The translations under genes and the position numbers were made by a program. From Deltaproteobacteria bacterium (lineage in GTDB: Bacteria > Myxococcota_A > JAADFL01), in NCBI GenBank assembly GCA_013152945.1, contig JAADFL010000113.1, positions 1-39,838 of the forward strand: a stretch of 39,838 nucleotides of DNA. The letters run 5' to 3'. The first letter of the stretch is position 1. Every line of letters starts with the position of its first letter. Under the pieces are notes generated by a model. It was not told where the DNA came from. It saw only the letters and a program-made list of their open reading frames with translations, and made no database searches. Of this stretch, positions 28,485 to 37,316 are shown one piece after another.

Positions 28485-29192
28485 TCAAACTCCGCCGGGA
28501 AAGAGCCCGTCTTCAAGCACGCTCTCTTTCAGGGGCTCGATGCACCACGGCCCGTCCGCAGCGGTATCTCCAACCAGGTTGCTCACCCTGTATGATTCGA
28601 GAACAGGTCCGGGATGCCTTGCAACAGATTCCAGGGCCTCGTGAGCAGGGTAACTCTCACAGTCCAGCCAGGCTTCATAGAGACCGGGCGGCACGATCAA
28701 AGGCATTCTCGGGTGTATCCTGGAAACCGATTCATCCGCCTCGCGGGTCAGGAGAGCCATGGATTCCAAGCCCGGGACGCCCGGCTTGTTCCAGCTTTCC
28801 CAGATTGCGGCAATGGCAAACGTGGAATTATCCGACTTCCTGAAAAAAAAAGGCAGTTTTTGCCTTCCCTGCTTTCTCCACTCGTAGAACCCGTCTGCTG
28901 GTACAAGGCATCTCCTTGCCGACATTCCCTCCCTGAAATAGGGCTTGTGCAAAACGCTTTCAATCCTGGCATTGATTGGCCTGGGGCCTGAATTCGGATC
29001 TCTCGACCAGGACGGCACAAGGCCCCATACCAGGCCGGCAGCCTCCCTTGAACCAAACTTGCTTCTTCTGACAGTCAGAACGGCGCGTCCCGGAGAAATA
29101 TTGTAACACGGGCTCGTATCCAGTTCCCGGCCCAGGCCAAACAGATCGGCCAATTCATTTCCAGGTGTGTACAGAACGAACCTACCGCACAT
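28485..29192 (-). CDS. yedK: SRAP-family abasic-site protein (HMCES/YedK type)
   Basis: 235 residues. Proteins of this family crosslink to abasic sites in single-stranded DNA through the amino-terminal Cys2, shielding the lesion. The start at ATG 29192 gives MCGRF with Cys2 exposed after Met removal; the GTG one codon earlier would bury it. GAGG lies 5 nt upstream. N74 (PINARIE), E104 (GFYEW) and H160 (IHPRMP) match the catalytic residues N75, E105 and H160 of E. coli YedK almost exactly in spacing. It sits between the CBS protein and the lipoproteins in the dGTPase cluster, a context of nucleotide and DNA quality control. Confidence 0.93.
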   Translation of the reverse strand: MCGRFVLYTPGNELADLFGLGRELDTSPCYNISPGRAVLTVRRSKFGSREAAGLVWGLVPSWSRDPNSGPRPINARIESVLHKPYFREGMSARRCLVPADGFYEWRKQGRQKLPFFFRKSDNSTFAIAAIWESWNKPGVPGLESMALLTREADESVSRIHPRMPLIVPPGLYEAWLDCESYPAHEALESVARHPGPVLESYRVSNLVGDTAADGPWCIEPLKESVLEDGLFPGGV

Positions 29193-29243
29193 CACGGCCT
29201 CGACACGGTCAGGGACAATGGCAAAACCGGGGGCAAACGCCGC

Positions 29244-29666
29244 CTACTTGTCACCCAGATCTTCTAGGACTTTCAGAAAGGCCCTCAAGGCGTCGGTCTG
29301 GGATATTATGGCTACCAATTGCCCGTTCTCGACAACCGGAAGAGCCCCGAACTTGTGTTCCACGAATATCCGGACAGCCTCCAATATATCAGCATCAGGT
29401 GAAATAACTATGGGATCCTGTGTCATGATTTCATTGAGCGTGGTGTTGTCCATGAACGACTGGTACTCATCAGGAGTGGTACCTGCCACGACAGACGGCA
29501 ATGCTCTCTTTAAATCCCTGTCAGTAACGATTCCCACGATCTTTCCATCCCTGACAATGGGAACATGCCTTATTCTATTTCTAAGCACATGAACTACGGC
29601 GGTCTTGACCTTGTCTTGTTCGGTCAGGGTCAACGGGTTGGGTGTCATCCAGTCCTTTACTCGCAT
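29244..29666 (-). CDS. CBS-domain pair protein
   Basis: 140 residues from ATG 29666, preceded by GAGGAGG; the upstream frame to 29717 is not needed. There are two CBS motifs: MTPNPLTLTEQDKV...VPIVRDGKIVGIVTDRDL, and IMTQDPIVISPDADI...LPVVENGQLVAIISQTD. The spacer between them (about 65-85) is acidic. Such stand-alone pairs bind adenine nucleotides and regulate partner proteins. No partner domain is fused. It lies 47 nt downstream of the dGTPase gene and 51 nt upstream of the SRAP gene, so it is probably in the same transcript. Confidence 0.92.
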   Translation of the reverse strand: MRVKDWMTPNPLTLTEQDKVKTAVVHVLRNRIRHVPIVRDGKIVGIVTDRDLKRALPSVVAGTTPDEYQSFMDNTTLNEIMTQDPIVISPDADILEAVRIFVEHKFGALPVVENGQLVAIISQTDALRAFLKVLEDLGDK

Positions 29667-29713
29667 TGTTTCTCCTCCTCTTAACTTTATTTTCCGATCT
29701 TCCTCCTGGATTT

Positions 29714-30889
29714 TCAATCCGGGTTTTCCGTGAGAGGCAGGTTGCGCTCCTGCGGTATGGTTATGTTCTTCAATAGTTCAACCATGTAATGATCGGTCAT
29801 GCTCGCAACAAAATCCCGGACCTGGGCCGCAGCAAGGGTATGTTCCTTGTACCATCCCGACCTGTTTTTCAGGAAATGCCGGTACAGCAGAGATTTCCTG
29901 CCACCTTTCTCTTTTTCTTCGAGCAACTCGTTGAACACTGTAGTCATTGCCGCCCTTATCCGCCTCACTCCCTTTTTTATCTGCCTATTGTAATAGATGT
30001 GGTGATAGTTGAACGCCTTTAGATCCAAAAGGGCTTTCTCTTTGTCCTTGGAGAAACCGATTTCTTTTTTTCCCAAGCTTTGGCTCACCAGATCGATGAT
30101 CAGTGAATTTACGATATCTTTGCCCCTGTCACCAAGCCTGCGTACTATTCCCCCGGGTATTTGGGACCGCTTGACAACACCAAGCCTTATCGCATCTTCA
30201 AGATCCTGTCCGAGATAGGCAATGGAGTCGGCCGCCCTTACCACACATCCCTCCATTGTCGCAGGAGGCCTGTTGACATTCTTGAATACCCCGGACTCTT
30301 CGTACACGCGTTCCGGTGGAATCAACCTTGGAGCAGGAGCCAACCTGTAAAGGGATGACTCTCCATCATGGCACAATATGCCATCTCTTACCTGCACGGT
30401 CAGGTTGAGCCCTTTACTGCGGTTTGCAATCCGGTCGACTACATAGAGACTGTTGACATTGTGCTTGAAAGGACCAAGACCGTTGGCGATACACAGCTCG
30501 TTTAAAACCGATTCGCCGTCGTGTCCGAACGGTGGATGACCGAGGTCGTGTCCCACGGCAATGGCTTCGACAAGATCCACGTTCAGTTTGAGGGCCTTGG
30601 CAATGGAACGTGATACCTGGGAAACATATGTTGTATGCAGAAGCCGCGTGGAAATATGCTCATCGAACCGGGCTGCAAGAAATACCACCTGTGTCTTACC
30701 CGCATATCGCTTGTATGCATCCGAGTAGATTATCCTGTCCCTGTCTCTTGCAAACTCGGACCTCAAGACGGTTCTTTCACCCCTGGCCCGCCTGGCTGCC
30801 TTGTGAGGAGTTGCAAATGGAGAAAGGAGGTATCCGTCGCGTTCGATCAGGTCTCTCGTAACCTCTCGCAAGTTCGGCGCATCCGGCAT
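29714..30889 (-). CDS. dgt: Deoxyguanosinetriphosphate triphosphohydrolase-like HD protein
   Basis: 391 residues from ATG 30889, which has GGAG about 6 nt upstream; the open frame extends to 31024 but without a ribosome site. The protein begins with the family pattern LLSPFATPHKAARR and FARDRDRIIYSDAYKRYAGKTQV. The HD metal site is visible as H85, then HDLGHPPFGHDGE (H114, D115, H118). These enzymes cleave dNTPs to nucleosides and triphosphate, which controls dNTP pools and can limit phage replication. It heads the cluster dgt, CBS pair, SRAP, two lipoproteins. It is divergent from the FadL-like gene over 237 bp, in which I see no strong promoter. Confidence 0.93.
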   Translation of the reverse strand: MPDAPNLREVTRDLIERDGYLLSPFATPHKAARRARGERTVLRSEFARDRDRIIYSDAYKRYAGKTQVVFLAARFDEHISTRLLHTTYVSQVSRSIAKALKLNVDLVEAIAVGHDLGHPPFGHDGESVLNELCIANGLGPFKHNVNSLYVVDRIANRSKGLNLTVQVRDGILCHDGESSLYRLAPAPRLIPPERVYEESGVFKNVNRPPATMEGCVVRAADSIAYLGQDLEDAIRLGVVKRSQIPGGIVRRLGDRGKDIVNSLIIDLVSQSLGKKEIGFSKDKEKALLDLKAFNYHHIYYNRQIKKGVRRIRAAMTTVFNELLEEKEKGGRKSLLYRHFLKNRSGWYKEHTLAAAQVRDFVASMTDHYMVELLKNITIPQERNLPLTENPD

Positions 30890-31126
30890 CGATTGCTCCA
30901 CTCCCGTCCGATCATCGTGATCGATCGGCATGTTGAACAAATCAATATCAAATGGGAGGCCAAAAGGCCAGGAAAGTATATTTCCGCTATCACCCCTGGA
31001 GTTTCTTTTGTGGACGATTTTCATGGAATAGGTTAATAAAATTATTTAAGAGCGCAATGCAGCCGATAGCAGAAGCCAAAGGCTTTGGAAGAAAGGATAC
31101 GTTCAGTGAAGCAGAGGAGAAGTAGT

Positions 31127-32683
31127 ATGTTCTTGAAAAAGGCATGTTTCAGTCTGTTCTTGTTAATCTTGCCGGCAGGCATGTGGGCAGGAGGAATCCT
31201 GACCGCATCGAGCGCCCAGGCAGGTCCCTTAAGGATGATGGGATTCGACGCCGCCTCCACGGGGACACTCAACGGCCAGGTTTCTTTCGGCCGGGGAATA
31301 GGCGTGCTCTTTTCCAACCCGGCCTTGCTGACCGACCAGGACGAAGGTCTCACACTTGGTTACACCACTTACAAGGAATGGCTCGGAACCTCACTCATGG
31401 CCAAGCCCCTCAACTCGGACGTACCCATGTCGTACTACAAGGCGGACGTGACAGCCTTCCCGGGGCCTGACAGACCGTTGCCCACTCTTGAGCTGCCCAA
31501 AGCCAGGGCAGACACGAATCCCGGCACATTTGCGAATTTTATCGCGCTCGGTCTCATTAAAGACCTGGATTTCGGCGGAGCCGTGCAGGGACTCAAGCTT
31601 GGATTGTTGCTCCAGGTCCCTACAGACGGACCATTGGTTGCAAGCGTTTCGTACGCAGACGAGAGGGAACAATACTTTTCCAACTCCATACATTTCGCAA
31701 GGTTCGGAGAGTGGGACAGGGTAATATCCGTCCTGGTGGGACTCGGGTACACTCCCAAGCCCTGGGCACCTTGGATCTCCGTGGGAGCCACCGCCGAGGT
31801 TGTACTGACCACCGGCCTTAATCTCAACCTGTACACTCCGGACGTTATGAACCAGAACTATGCCACCACGGCCACTTCCCTGGATGCAGGAGCTCAGTTG
31901 AGGGCCATTGCCGGCATCAGGGCCAAGCCATTACCGTGGCTCTCCCTGGGGCTGGTGTTCAGGGACAGGAAATTCATGGACATAGATGCAACGGCATCCC
32001 TGAAACTATGGGACGACCACTATAACGACGACAATGCCACAAAGCCCAGGATCGTGGAGCAAATACATAACCTTGTGGTGGATTACGAACCGCTCGAGGT
32101 CGCGGCATCGGCGGGAGTCGAATTCGGTAAGTTCAAGGCCCAGGCAGTTGGCTCGTGGGTGCACTGGGAAAACTATTTCGACAAGCACAGGCAACACCCG
32201 CAGGATGCGGCGGTCTTCACCAGGGCTGACAAGGACAAGCCAAAAATCAATGGATCGGATTTTCGTTTCGATGACACATGGTCAGTAAATACATCGATGG
32301 GATACGAATACCTGGACAACATGGAAATCGTGACCGCGTTCACATGGGCTCCAAGCCCGGTTCCTCCGCAAACGGGCAGGACGAACTACGTGGACAACGA
32401 TGTCTTCGGCTTCAGCCTGGGCCACAGAGCCGACCTCGTCCTGGCCGGTCACAGCCTGGCGGCGGACGTAGGCTTCCAACTTTGGTACATGCCCGAGATA
32501 ACCGTTCACAAGGACCCGTCCCTTATAAAGGACGAGTTTCCGGACTATGCAGTTACAGCGCTCACTCATGAGCCCATGGTAGAGGCATCGGGATTGCAGA
32601 CCAACAATCCCGGCTTTCCGGGGTACAAGGCGGGCGGTTTCGTGTTCTCCGCCGCGGCAACATTGACATACAGGTTTAAATAG
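31127..32683 (+). CDS. FadL-like outer-membrane transport protein
   Basis: 518 residues from ATG 31127 (GAGGAG at 31114-31119). A signal peptide ends near ASSAQA. The mature protein begins with the MGFDAASTG / FSNPALLT pattern, the N-terminal hatch with the NPA motif of FadL/TodX channels for hydrophobic molecules. Repeated beta-strand pairs follow, such as LSLGLVFRDRKF and VNTSMGYEYLDNMEIVTAFTWAP. The C-terminus, AATLTYRFK, ends in a basic residue after an aromatic, near the usual barrel end. It is 12 nt upstream of a Cys-rich lipoprotein, so the two are probably made together. Substrate unknown. Confidence 0.8.
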   Translation: MFLKKACFSLFLLILPAGMWAGGILTASSAQAGPLRMMGFDAASTGTLNGQVSFGRGIGVLFSNPALLTDQDEGLTLGYTTYKEWLGTSLMAKPLNSDVPMSYYKADVTAFPGPDRPLPTLELPKARADTNPGTFANFIALGLIKDLDFGGAVQGLKLGLLLQVPTDGPLVASVSYADEREQYFSNSIHFARFGEWDRVISVLVGLGYTPKPWAPWISVGATAEVVLTTGLNLNLYTPDVMNQNYATTATSLDAGAQLRAIAGIRAKPLPWLSLGLVFRDRKFMDIDATASLKLWDDHYNDDNATKPRIVEQIHNLVVDYEPLEVAASAGVEFGKFKAQAVGSWVHWENYFDKHRQHPQDAAVFTRADKDKPKINGSDFRFDDTWSVNTSMGYEYLDNMEIVTAFTWAPSPVPPQTGRTNYVDNDVFGFSLGHRADLVLAGHSLAADVGFQLWYMPEITVHKDPSLIKDEFPDYAVTALTHEPMVEASGLQTNNPGFPGYKAGGFVFSAAATLTYRFK

Positions 32684-32695
32684 GAGGGTTTGATC

Positions 32696-34291
32696 ATGCC
32701 GGCTGTAAAGAAAGTGATTGGACACTTGGTTATTCTTGTTGCGCTCGGCGCGCTTTTTTCCACGACATGGGCATGCTCCTCGATTCAAGGAAATCCTCTT
32801 GACGAGTCAGCCCTCGGTTACCAGGAATGCACGTCGGACAGGTCGTGTGGAAAGGGCAGGTACTGCAACAAACCGGAAGGCAAGGACAAGGGTTATTGCT
32901 GGCAGGACTGCAGGCCATCCGAGGACGACAAGGATTGCGCCCTCATTGGAGACGGGCTGGAGTGCACTGTTTTCGGGCGATGCGTACCAAAGGGACAGGA
33001 CTTTTCCTGCATGAATAACTCGCAGTGTGAAGAAGGCTATTTTTGCAATATCGGCGTGAACACGTGCCAAGCCCGTGTTCCATGCAACGAATCCAAGGAC
33101 TGCGATAACGGTTCGGTTTGCATGGCCGGCATGTGTGTTCAACTGTGCGGAATCGACATAATCGAAAAGGATGGAATAAAGATCGAAAAGGGAAGGCACC
33201 AGGATTGCCCAAAAGGAACCTACTGCAACGCCGGTGTCAAGGCCCGTGGAAAGGGAACATGCTCGCCTCTTTGCAGGGACCAGGAAGATTGTGCCGGGTA
33301 CAGTGAAGATGTACAATGCACACCTATCGGCCTTTGCCTCGAGCCCGGCATAGACTGGTACGAGCCTGACGAATGCAGGTGGGTTGTTGACGGCGTGCAT
33401 GTAAATCACTACCTTGCCGATTCGCCTTGCCTCGAGCTTGGTTTCAATTATGGTTGCCGGCCCGGCGCGGATGTCAGCACCTGCGCAAAACTCTCGGACA
33501 AGGTGGATCTTGGAAAGATTGATCCTGCTTATGATGCGAGCAAGCTCGCCGGCATTTGGGGAATACACTTCCAGACTTCGACTATAAACGACATTCCGCT
33601 GGTGGGTTCGCAGGACACGGTGTCATCCAATACGGGTATTGCAAGACTGACTCACAATGGAAACAAGGTCACCATGGAGATCAAGATATGCAAGATCGAC
33701 TTGATAAATTTCTGGGACGACGACAAGCAGCATGAGAACCTGTCCTGGATGATAGTACCGAAAAGGTACGTAATGGCCGTGCCCGTGGTGGTGCAGGACT
33801 TCACCATTGACAAGGTGGAAAAGGGAGCAACTTTCACGACATCGTGGGTGCTCGATGTCCGGGGCGCAATCCTGGACGATCCGAAGAACGATCCCCTGCC
33901 TACCAAGAAAGACCTGACTCACGAGTGGGACCAGGACTTGGACGGGAATCCCGGAATGACCACTGTCATGGAAGGGTTGTTGCACGGCGACGTGTACAAT
34001 GTTCAAAAATGGGGTGACAGTAAACATGGGGTGATCCTGGATGACCAAGCGAATTACATCGGCGGCCTCATGGAATCCATGAGCATACAGGAGGTCCTGG
34101 GGGGTAATCCGCCCGACCTTGGTCAGAATGCCGATATTTCCATTCATCCAATGGCGGACCGGACTTTCTTCAGGATGGCGCGCATGCCGGACAATACAAC
34201 TTGCGCCGACGTAATCGAAAGAAGCGCCAAGAAAGGCGACTGGCTTTCCTACACACCGCATTACGGTGATGTACAGCCGCCTGCGGATTGA
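32696..34291 (+). CDS. Cys-rich lipoprotein with EB-like modules
   Basis: 531 residues from ATG 32696 (GGAGGG 7 nt upstream, overlapping the end of the FadL-like gene). The leader ends in TTWAC; this is a weak lipobox, so a plain signal peptide is possible. About residues 40-220 hold many Cys in EB-like units (CTSDRSCGKGRYCNK, CMNNSQCEEGYFCN, CNESKDCDNGSVCMAGMC). These resemble modules seen in myxobacterial surface proteins. The C-terminal 250 residues start at AGIWGIHF and look beta-rich, reminiscent of the non-repeat domains in the Cys-rich gene at 15135-18822. No enzymatic motif was seen. Translational linkage suggests it accompanies the FadL-like channel. Confidence 0.8.
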   Translation: MPAVKKVIGHLVILVALGALFSTTWACSSIQGNPLDESALGYQECTSDRSCGKGRYCNKPEGKDKGYCWQDCRPSEDDKDCALIGDGLECTVFGRCVPKGQDFSCMNNSQCEEGYFCNIGVNTCQARVPCNESKDCDNGSVCMAGMCVQLCGIDIIEKDGIKIEKGRHQDCPKGTYCNAGVKARGKGTCSPLCRDQEDCAGYSEDVQCTPIGLCLEPGIDWYEPDECRWVVDGVHVNHYLADSPCLELGFNYGCRPGADVSTCAKLSDKVDLGKIDPAYDASKLAGIWGIHFQTSTINDIPLVGSQDTVSSNTGIARLTHNGNKVTMEIKICKIDLINFWDDDKQHENLSWMIVPKRYVMAVPVVVQDFTIDKVEKGATFTTSWVLDVRGAILDDPKNDPLPTKKDLTHEWDQDLDGNPGMTTVMEGLLHGDVYNVQKWGDSKHGVILDDQANYIGGLMESMSIQEVLGGNPPDLGQNADISIHPMADRTFFRMARMPDNTTCADVIERSAKKGDWLSYTPHYGDVQPPAD

Positions 34292-34308
34292 GAGGTACGG
34301 TCTTGCCC

Positions 34309-35232
34309 ATGTCCTCCATTACCATGGAGAACCCGCCTTCCCAGGAAGTGGTGCGGAATATCCTTGAATCCGAGGGATTTCATTTCGAACCCGCCCAGTA
34401 CGCTTTTTGGATGGCCAGGGGAACAGGATGCACGGCAGTATACTACAAGTCCGGCAAACTGGTTCTCCAGGGCAAGGCATGCAAAGACACGGCCGGCCTT
34501 GTCGGATGGCACAGCGGACACGGGAACGGGTTCAGGTCTGCAATCGCCATGCATCCTGCAGGTGTTTCGTCCTGGATAGGCATGGACGAATCCGGCAAGG
34601 GTGATTATTTCGGCCCGCTCGTGGCTGCGGCGGTTCGGGTGGAGAGCAAGGACATAGCCTGGCTCGAGGAACTGGGTGTTAAAGACAGTAAGAAGCTGTC
34701 GGACGACAAGGCCCTGCGTTTGGGCCGGGTCTTGTCGCAGGTCCTGCCGTTCAACGTTGTCTACATAGGTCCGGGCAAGTACAACAGCATGTACGATTCC
34801 ATGGGCAACCTGAATGCAATCCTGGCATGGGCACATGCAAAGGCCCTGGCCGGTTTGCTTAAAAAGGTTGATGCCGACCTCGCATTATTGGACAAATTTT
34901 GCGCCAAAGACAGGATGGAAAAGGCTCTCAATGGAATCAAGCGAAAGATAAGGTTCGAGCAGAGGCCCAGGGCTGAAGATGACCCGGCAGTGGCCGCTGC
35001 AAGCGTGGTGGCAAGGATGAGGTTCAACACAGGGCTCATGTCCATGGGCAAGAAGCTCCGCATGGTCCTACCCAAGGGCGCCGGCACTCCTGTAGTCATT
35101 GCGGCAAGGAAACTGGTTGAAATTCACGGGCCGGGCGTATTGGCCAGTGTTGCAAAACTGCACTTTCGCAATACCGGCATGGTCCTTCAAAAAGAAAGAC
35201 ACACTGAAAGCAGGCATGTTGAAAACAGGTAA
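34309..35232 (+). CDS. rnhC: Ribonuclease HIII
   Basis: 307 residues. RNase HIII removes RNA from RNA-DNA hybrids. The N-terminal TBP-like domain typical of RNase HIII is visible as YYKSGKLVLQGK. The catalytic domain has GMDESGKGDYFGPLV with D93 and E94, then DSKKLSD, and AEDDPAVAAASVVAR late in the domain. ATG 34309 is used, but TTG 34303 is better spaced from GAGAGG (34289-34295) and ATG 34324 is also possible. The gene begins just after the lipoprotein stop and ends 17 nt before the protease gene, so it may be co-transcribed with both. Confidence 0.93.
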   Translation: MSSITMENPPSQEVVRNILESEGFHFEPAQYAFWMARGTGCTAVYYKSGKLVLQGKACKDTAGLVGWHSGHGNGFRSAIAMHPAGVSSWIGMDESGKGDYFGPLVAAAVRVESKDIAWLEELGVKDSKKLSDDKALRLGRVLSQVLPFNVVYIGPGKYNSMYDSMGNLNAILAWAHAKALAGLLKKVDADLALLDKFCAKDRMEKALNGIKRKIRFEQRPRAEDDPAVAAASVVARMRFNTGLMSMGKKLRMVLPKGAGTPVVIAARKLVEIHGPGVLASVAKLHFRNTGMVLQKERHTESRHVENR

Positions 35233-35249
35233 CACCAAGGAGGGCTGAA

Positions 35250-37232
35250 ATGGCTATGGATTTCTTCGCCCATGAGGAGCGTGCCAGGAAGAATACGAAA
35301 CTCATGGTGCTCCTCATGCTCTTGTCGGTTGCGGCGATAATTGCGGCAGTGTACTTCGTGGTGGTGGCACTTTTCTTCTATACAAAGGCGCCGGACCAGG
35401 TGTTCTTGTGGTGGAAACCCAAGACTGCCCTCTATGTTGCTTGTGGAGTCGTGTCACTGGTTACCATCGGGTCCCTTTACAAGACCATTCAACTCGGGTC
35501 GGACGGCGGTGTGGTATCCAGGATGATGGGAGGCATCCTGGTGGATCCGGACACCAGGGATGCAGGGGAGAGAAGACTTCTGAACGTTGTTCAGGAAATG
35601 TCGATTGCAAGCGGCGTGCCTGTCCCGGACGTGTACATATTGCCGGAGGAGCAAGGGATAAACGCCTTTGCAGCAGGCCTCGAAACATCCAAGGCCACTG
35701 TCACGGTTACAAGGGGATGTATCGACAACCTGACAAGGGACGAGTTGCAAGGTGTGGTGGCACACGAGTTCAGTCACATTCTACGCGGCGACATGAAGAT
35801 AAACCTGCGCATGATTGGAATCCTGCACGGCATACTGCTCTTGGGAATAGTCGGTTACTGGCTGCTGCGTTCATCAGTTTTCAGAGGTTCATCAAGGGGA
35901 CGAAACAAGGGAAACCAACTCGTGCTCCTTGGTATCGGTTTGCTCGTAATAGGATACGTGGGCGTGTTTTTCGGCAAGTTGATAAAGGCCGCCCTTTCGA
36001 GGCAGAGGGAGTTCCTGGCCGACGCCTCGGCCGTGCAGTTCACCAGGAACGATTGGGGCCTTGTGGGCGCACTCAAGAAGATTGGCGGACTTTCGGCTGG
36101 TTCCAGGTTGTCCACGCCCAATGCAGAGCAGGCGAGCCACATGTTCTTCTCAAATGCCCTGTCACAGGCATGGTTCAGTGCCATGGCCACTCATCCGCCA
36201 CTTGAAGAGAGGATAAAGAGGCTTGAGCCCGGTTACAAACCGGAAACGGAAACCGCGACCGGGCTTGGCGGCAAGACCGGGGCTGCAGGCGCTGAAGGCC
36301 GGGCCATGGGTTTTGCCGGTGCTCCAGGACCGGTCCGGCAGGTTGGTCAAGTTTCAACCGCTGCTGCACAGGCCGGGCCTGCAAAAAGTGCAGGAGCCGG
36401 TAATAACGTGGACGTGACCAACATGGTGGCTTCCATAGGCCGGCCTGAAAAGAAACACCTTGAATATGCTAAAAAAGTCATGAACACTATCTCACAACCC
36501 CTTGTCGAGGCGACCAGGACACCGTTCAGCGCCAGGGCCGTGGTCTATTGCCTTTTGCTGGACAGGAACGCTGAAATAAGGCAGGCCCAGGTGAAAATGC
36601 TCGCAAGCAAGGCTGACAAGCCGGTATTTTCCGAGGTGGTGAGACTCGAGAACTTTGCATTCGACCTGGCTGTTGAACACAAGCTGCCCCTGTTCGACCT
36701 TTGCCTGCCATCTTTGCGCGGCATGTCTGCAGCGCAGTACCAACACTTCATTGAAGTAGTCGAAACCCTGGCCCGTGCAGACAACAGGATCGATCTCTTC
36801 GAGTTCATGTTGTCACATAGTTTGAAACGCCATCTCGGTGCCGCCTTTGAGAAGGCACAGAAAAAAAAGACCAGGCAAAAACTGTCTGTAAAGAGCTTCA
36901 AGCAGGCGGTGAAAACCATTTTATCCGTACTGGCCGAGGCTGCCGGGCAAAACGAGATAAAGCAAATGCAGGCCTTCAAGGCGGGCGCACAAGCCCTGGG
37001 CATGAAACCCGAAGAAATGGACAGATCGAACGCCGGCCTGGAAAACCTCGAGCATGCATTGAAGAGACTTTCTTCCATATCACCGTCAACCAAGAGAAAA
37101 GTGATTCAGGCTGCTGTCGATTGCGTTGCTGCAGACGGCTTCGCCACCTTGGGCGAGGCCGAACTCTTGAGGGCCATAGCGGATGGGCTCGGCTGCCCTA
37201 CCCCTCCGGTCTGGCCCGGGCAGGAACTTTGA
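35250..37232 (+). CDS. M48 (HtpX-like) membrane metalloprotease fused to a TerB-like domain
   Basis: 660 residues. AAGGAGGG lies 5 nt before the ATG. There are four likely membrane helices (about 17-43, 58-77, 188-206, 222-242). The zinc site is AHEFSH (H172, E173, H176), with the third ligand E254 in REFLADAS. Up to about residue 330 it resembles HtpX-type proteases that degrade misfolded membrane proteins. It then has a Gly/Ala-rich linker (about 335-390). The roughly 270-residue C-terminal half ends in an all-helical TerB-like segment (VIQAAVDCVAADGFATLGEAELLRAIAD style). HtpX itself is about 290 residues, so more than half of this protein is extra. It may function in envelope stress. It is last of the FadL-lipoprotein-rnhC-M48 run. 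Confidence 0.9.
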   Translation: MAMDFFAHEERARKNTKLMVLLMLLSVAAIIAAVYFVVVALFFYTKAPDQVFLWWKPKTALYVACGVVSLVTIGSLYKTIQLGSDGGVVSRMMGGILVDPDTRDAGERRLLNVVQEMSIASGVPVPDVYILPEEQGINAFAAGLETSKATVTVTRGCIDNLTRDELQGVVAHEFSHILRGDMKINLRMIGILHGILLLGIVGYWLLRSSVFRGSSRGRNKGNQLVLLGIGLLVIGYVGVFFGKLIKAALSRQREFLADASAVQFTRNDWGLVGALKKIGGLSAGSRLSTPNAEQASHMFFSNALSQAWFSAMATHPPLEERIKRLEPGYKPETETATGLGGKTGAAGAEGRAMGFAGAPGPVRQVGQVSTAAAQAGPAKSAGAGNNVDVTNMVASIGRPEKKHLEYAKKVMNTISQPLVEATRTPFSARAVVYCLLLDRNAEIRQAQVKMLASKADKPVFSEVVRLENFAFDLAVEHKLPLFDLCLPSLRGMSAAQYQHFIEVVETLARADNRIDLFEFMLSHSLKRHLGAAFEKAQKKKTRQKLSVKSFKQAVKTILSVLAEAAGQNEIKQMQAFKAGAQALGMKPEEMDRSNAGLENLEHALKRLSSISPSTKRKVIQAAVDCVAADGFATLGEAELLRAIADGLGCPTPPVWPGQEL

Positions 37233-37316
37233 AAGGCAAACTGTGCAAAAATTTAATTACTGGCGCCAAGATGTCGCCTCGAATATGTGTGCTCAAACCT
37301 TGAACAGGAGTCTGTC

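Noticed and set aside
30890-31024. N-terminal extension of the dGTPase
   Set aside because: No ribosome site at 31024, and the extra 45 residues do not resemble the family; ATG 30889 is well spaced from GGAG.
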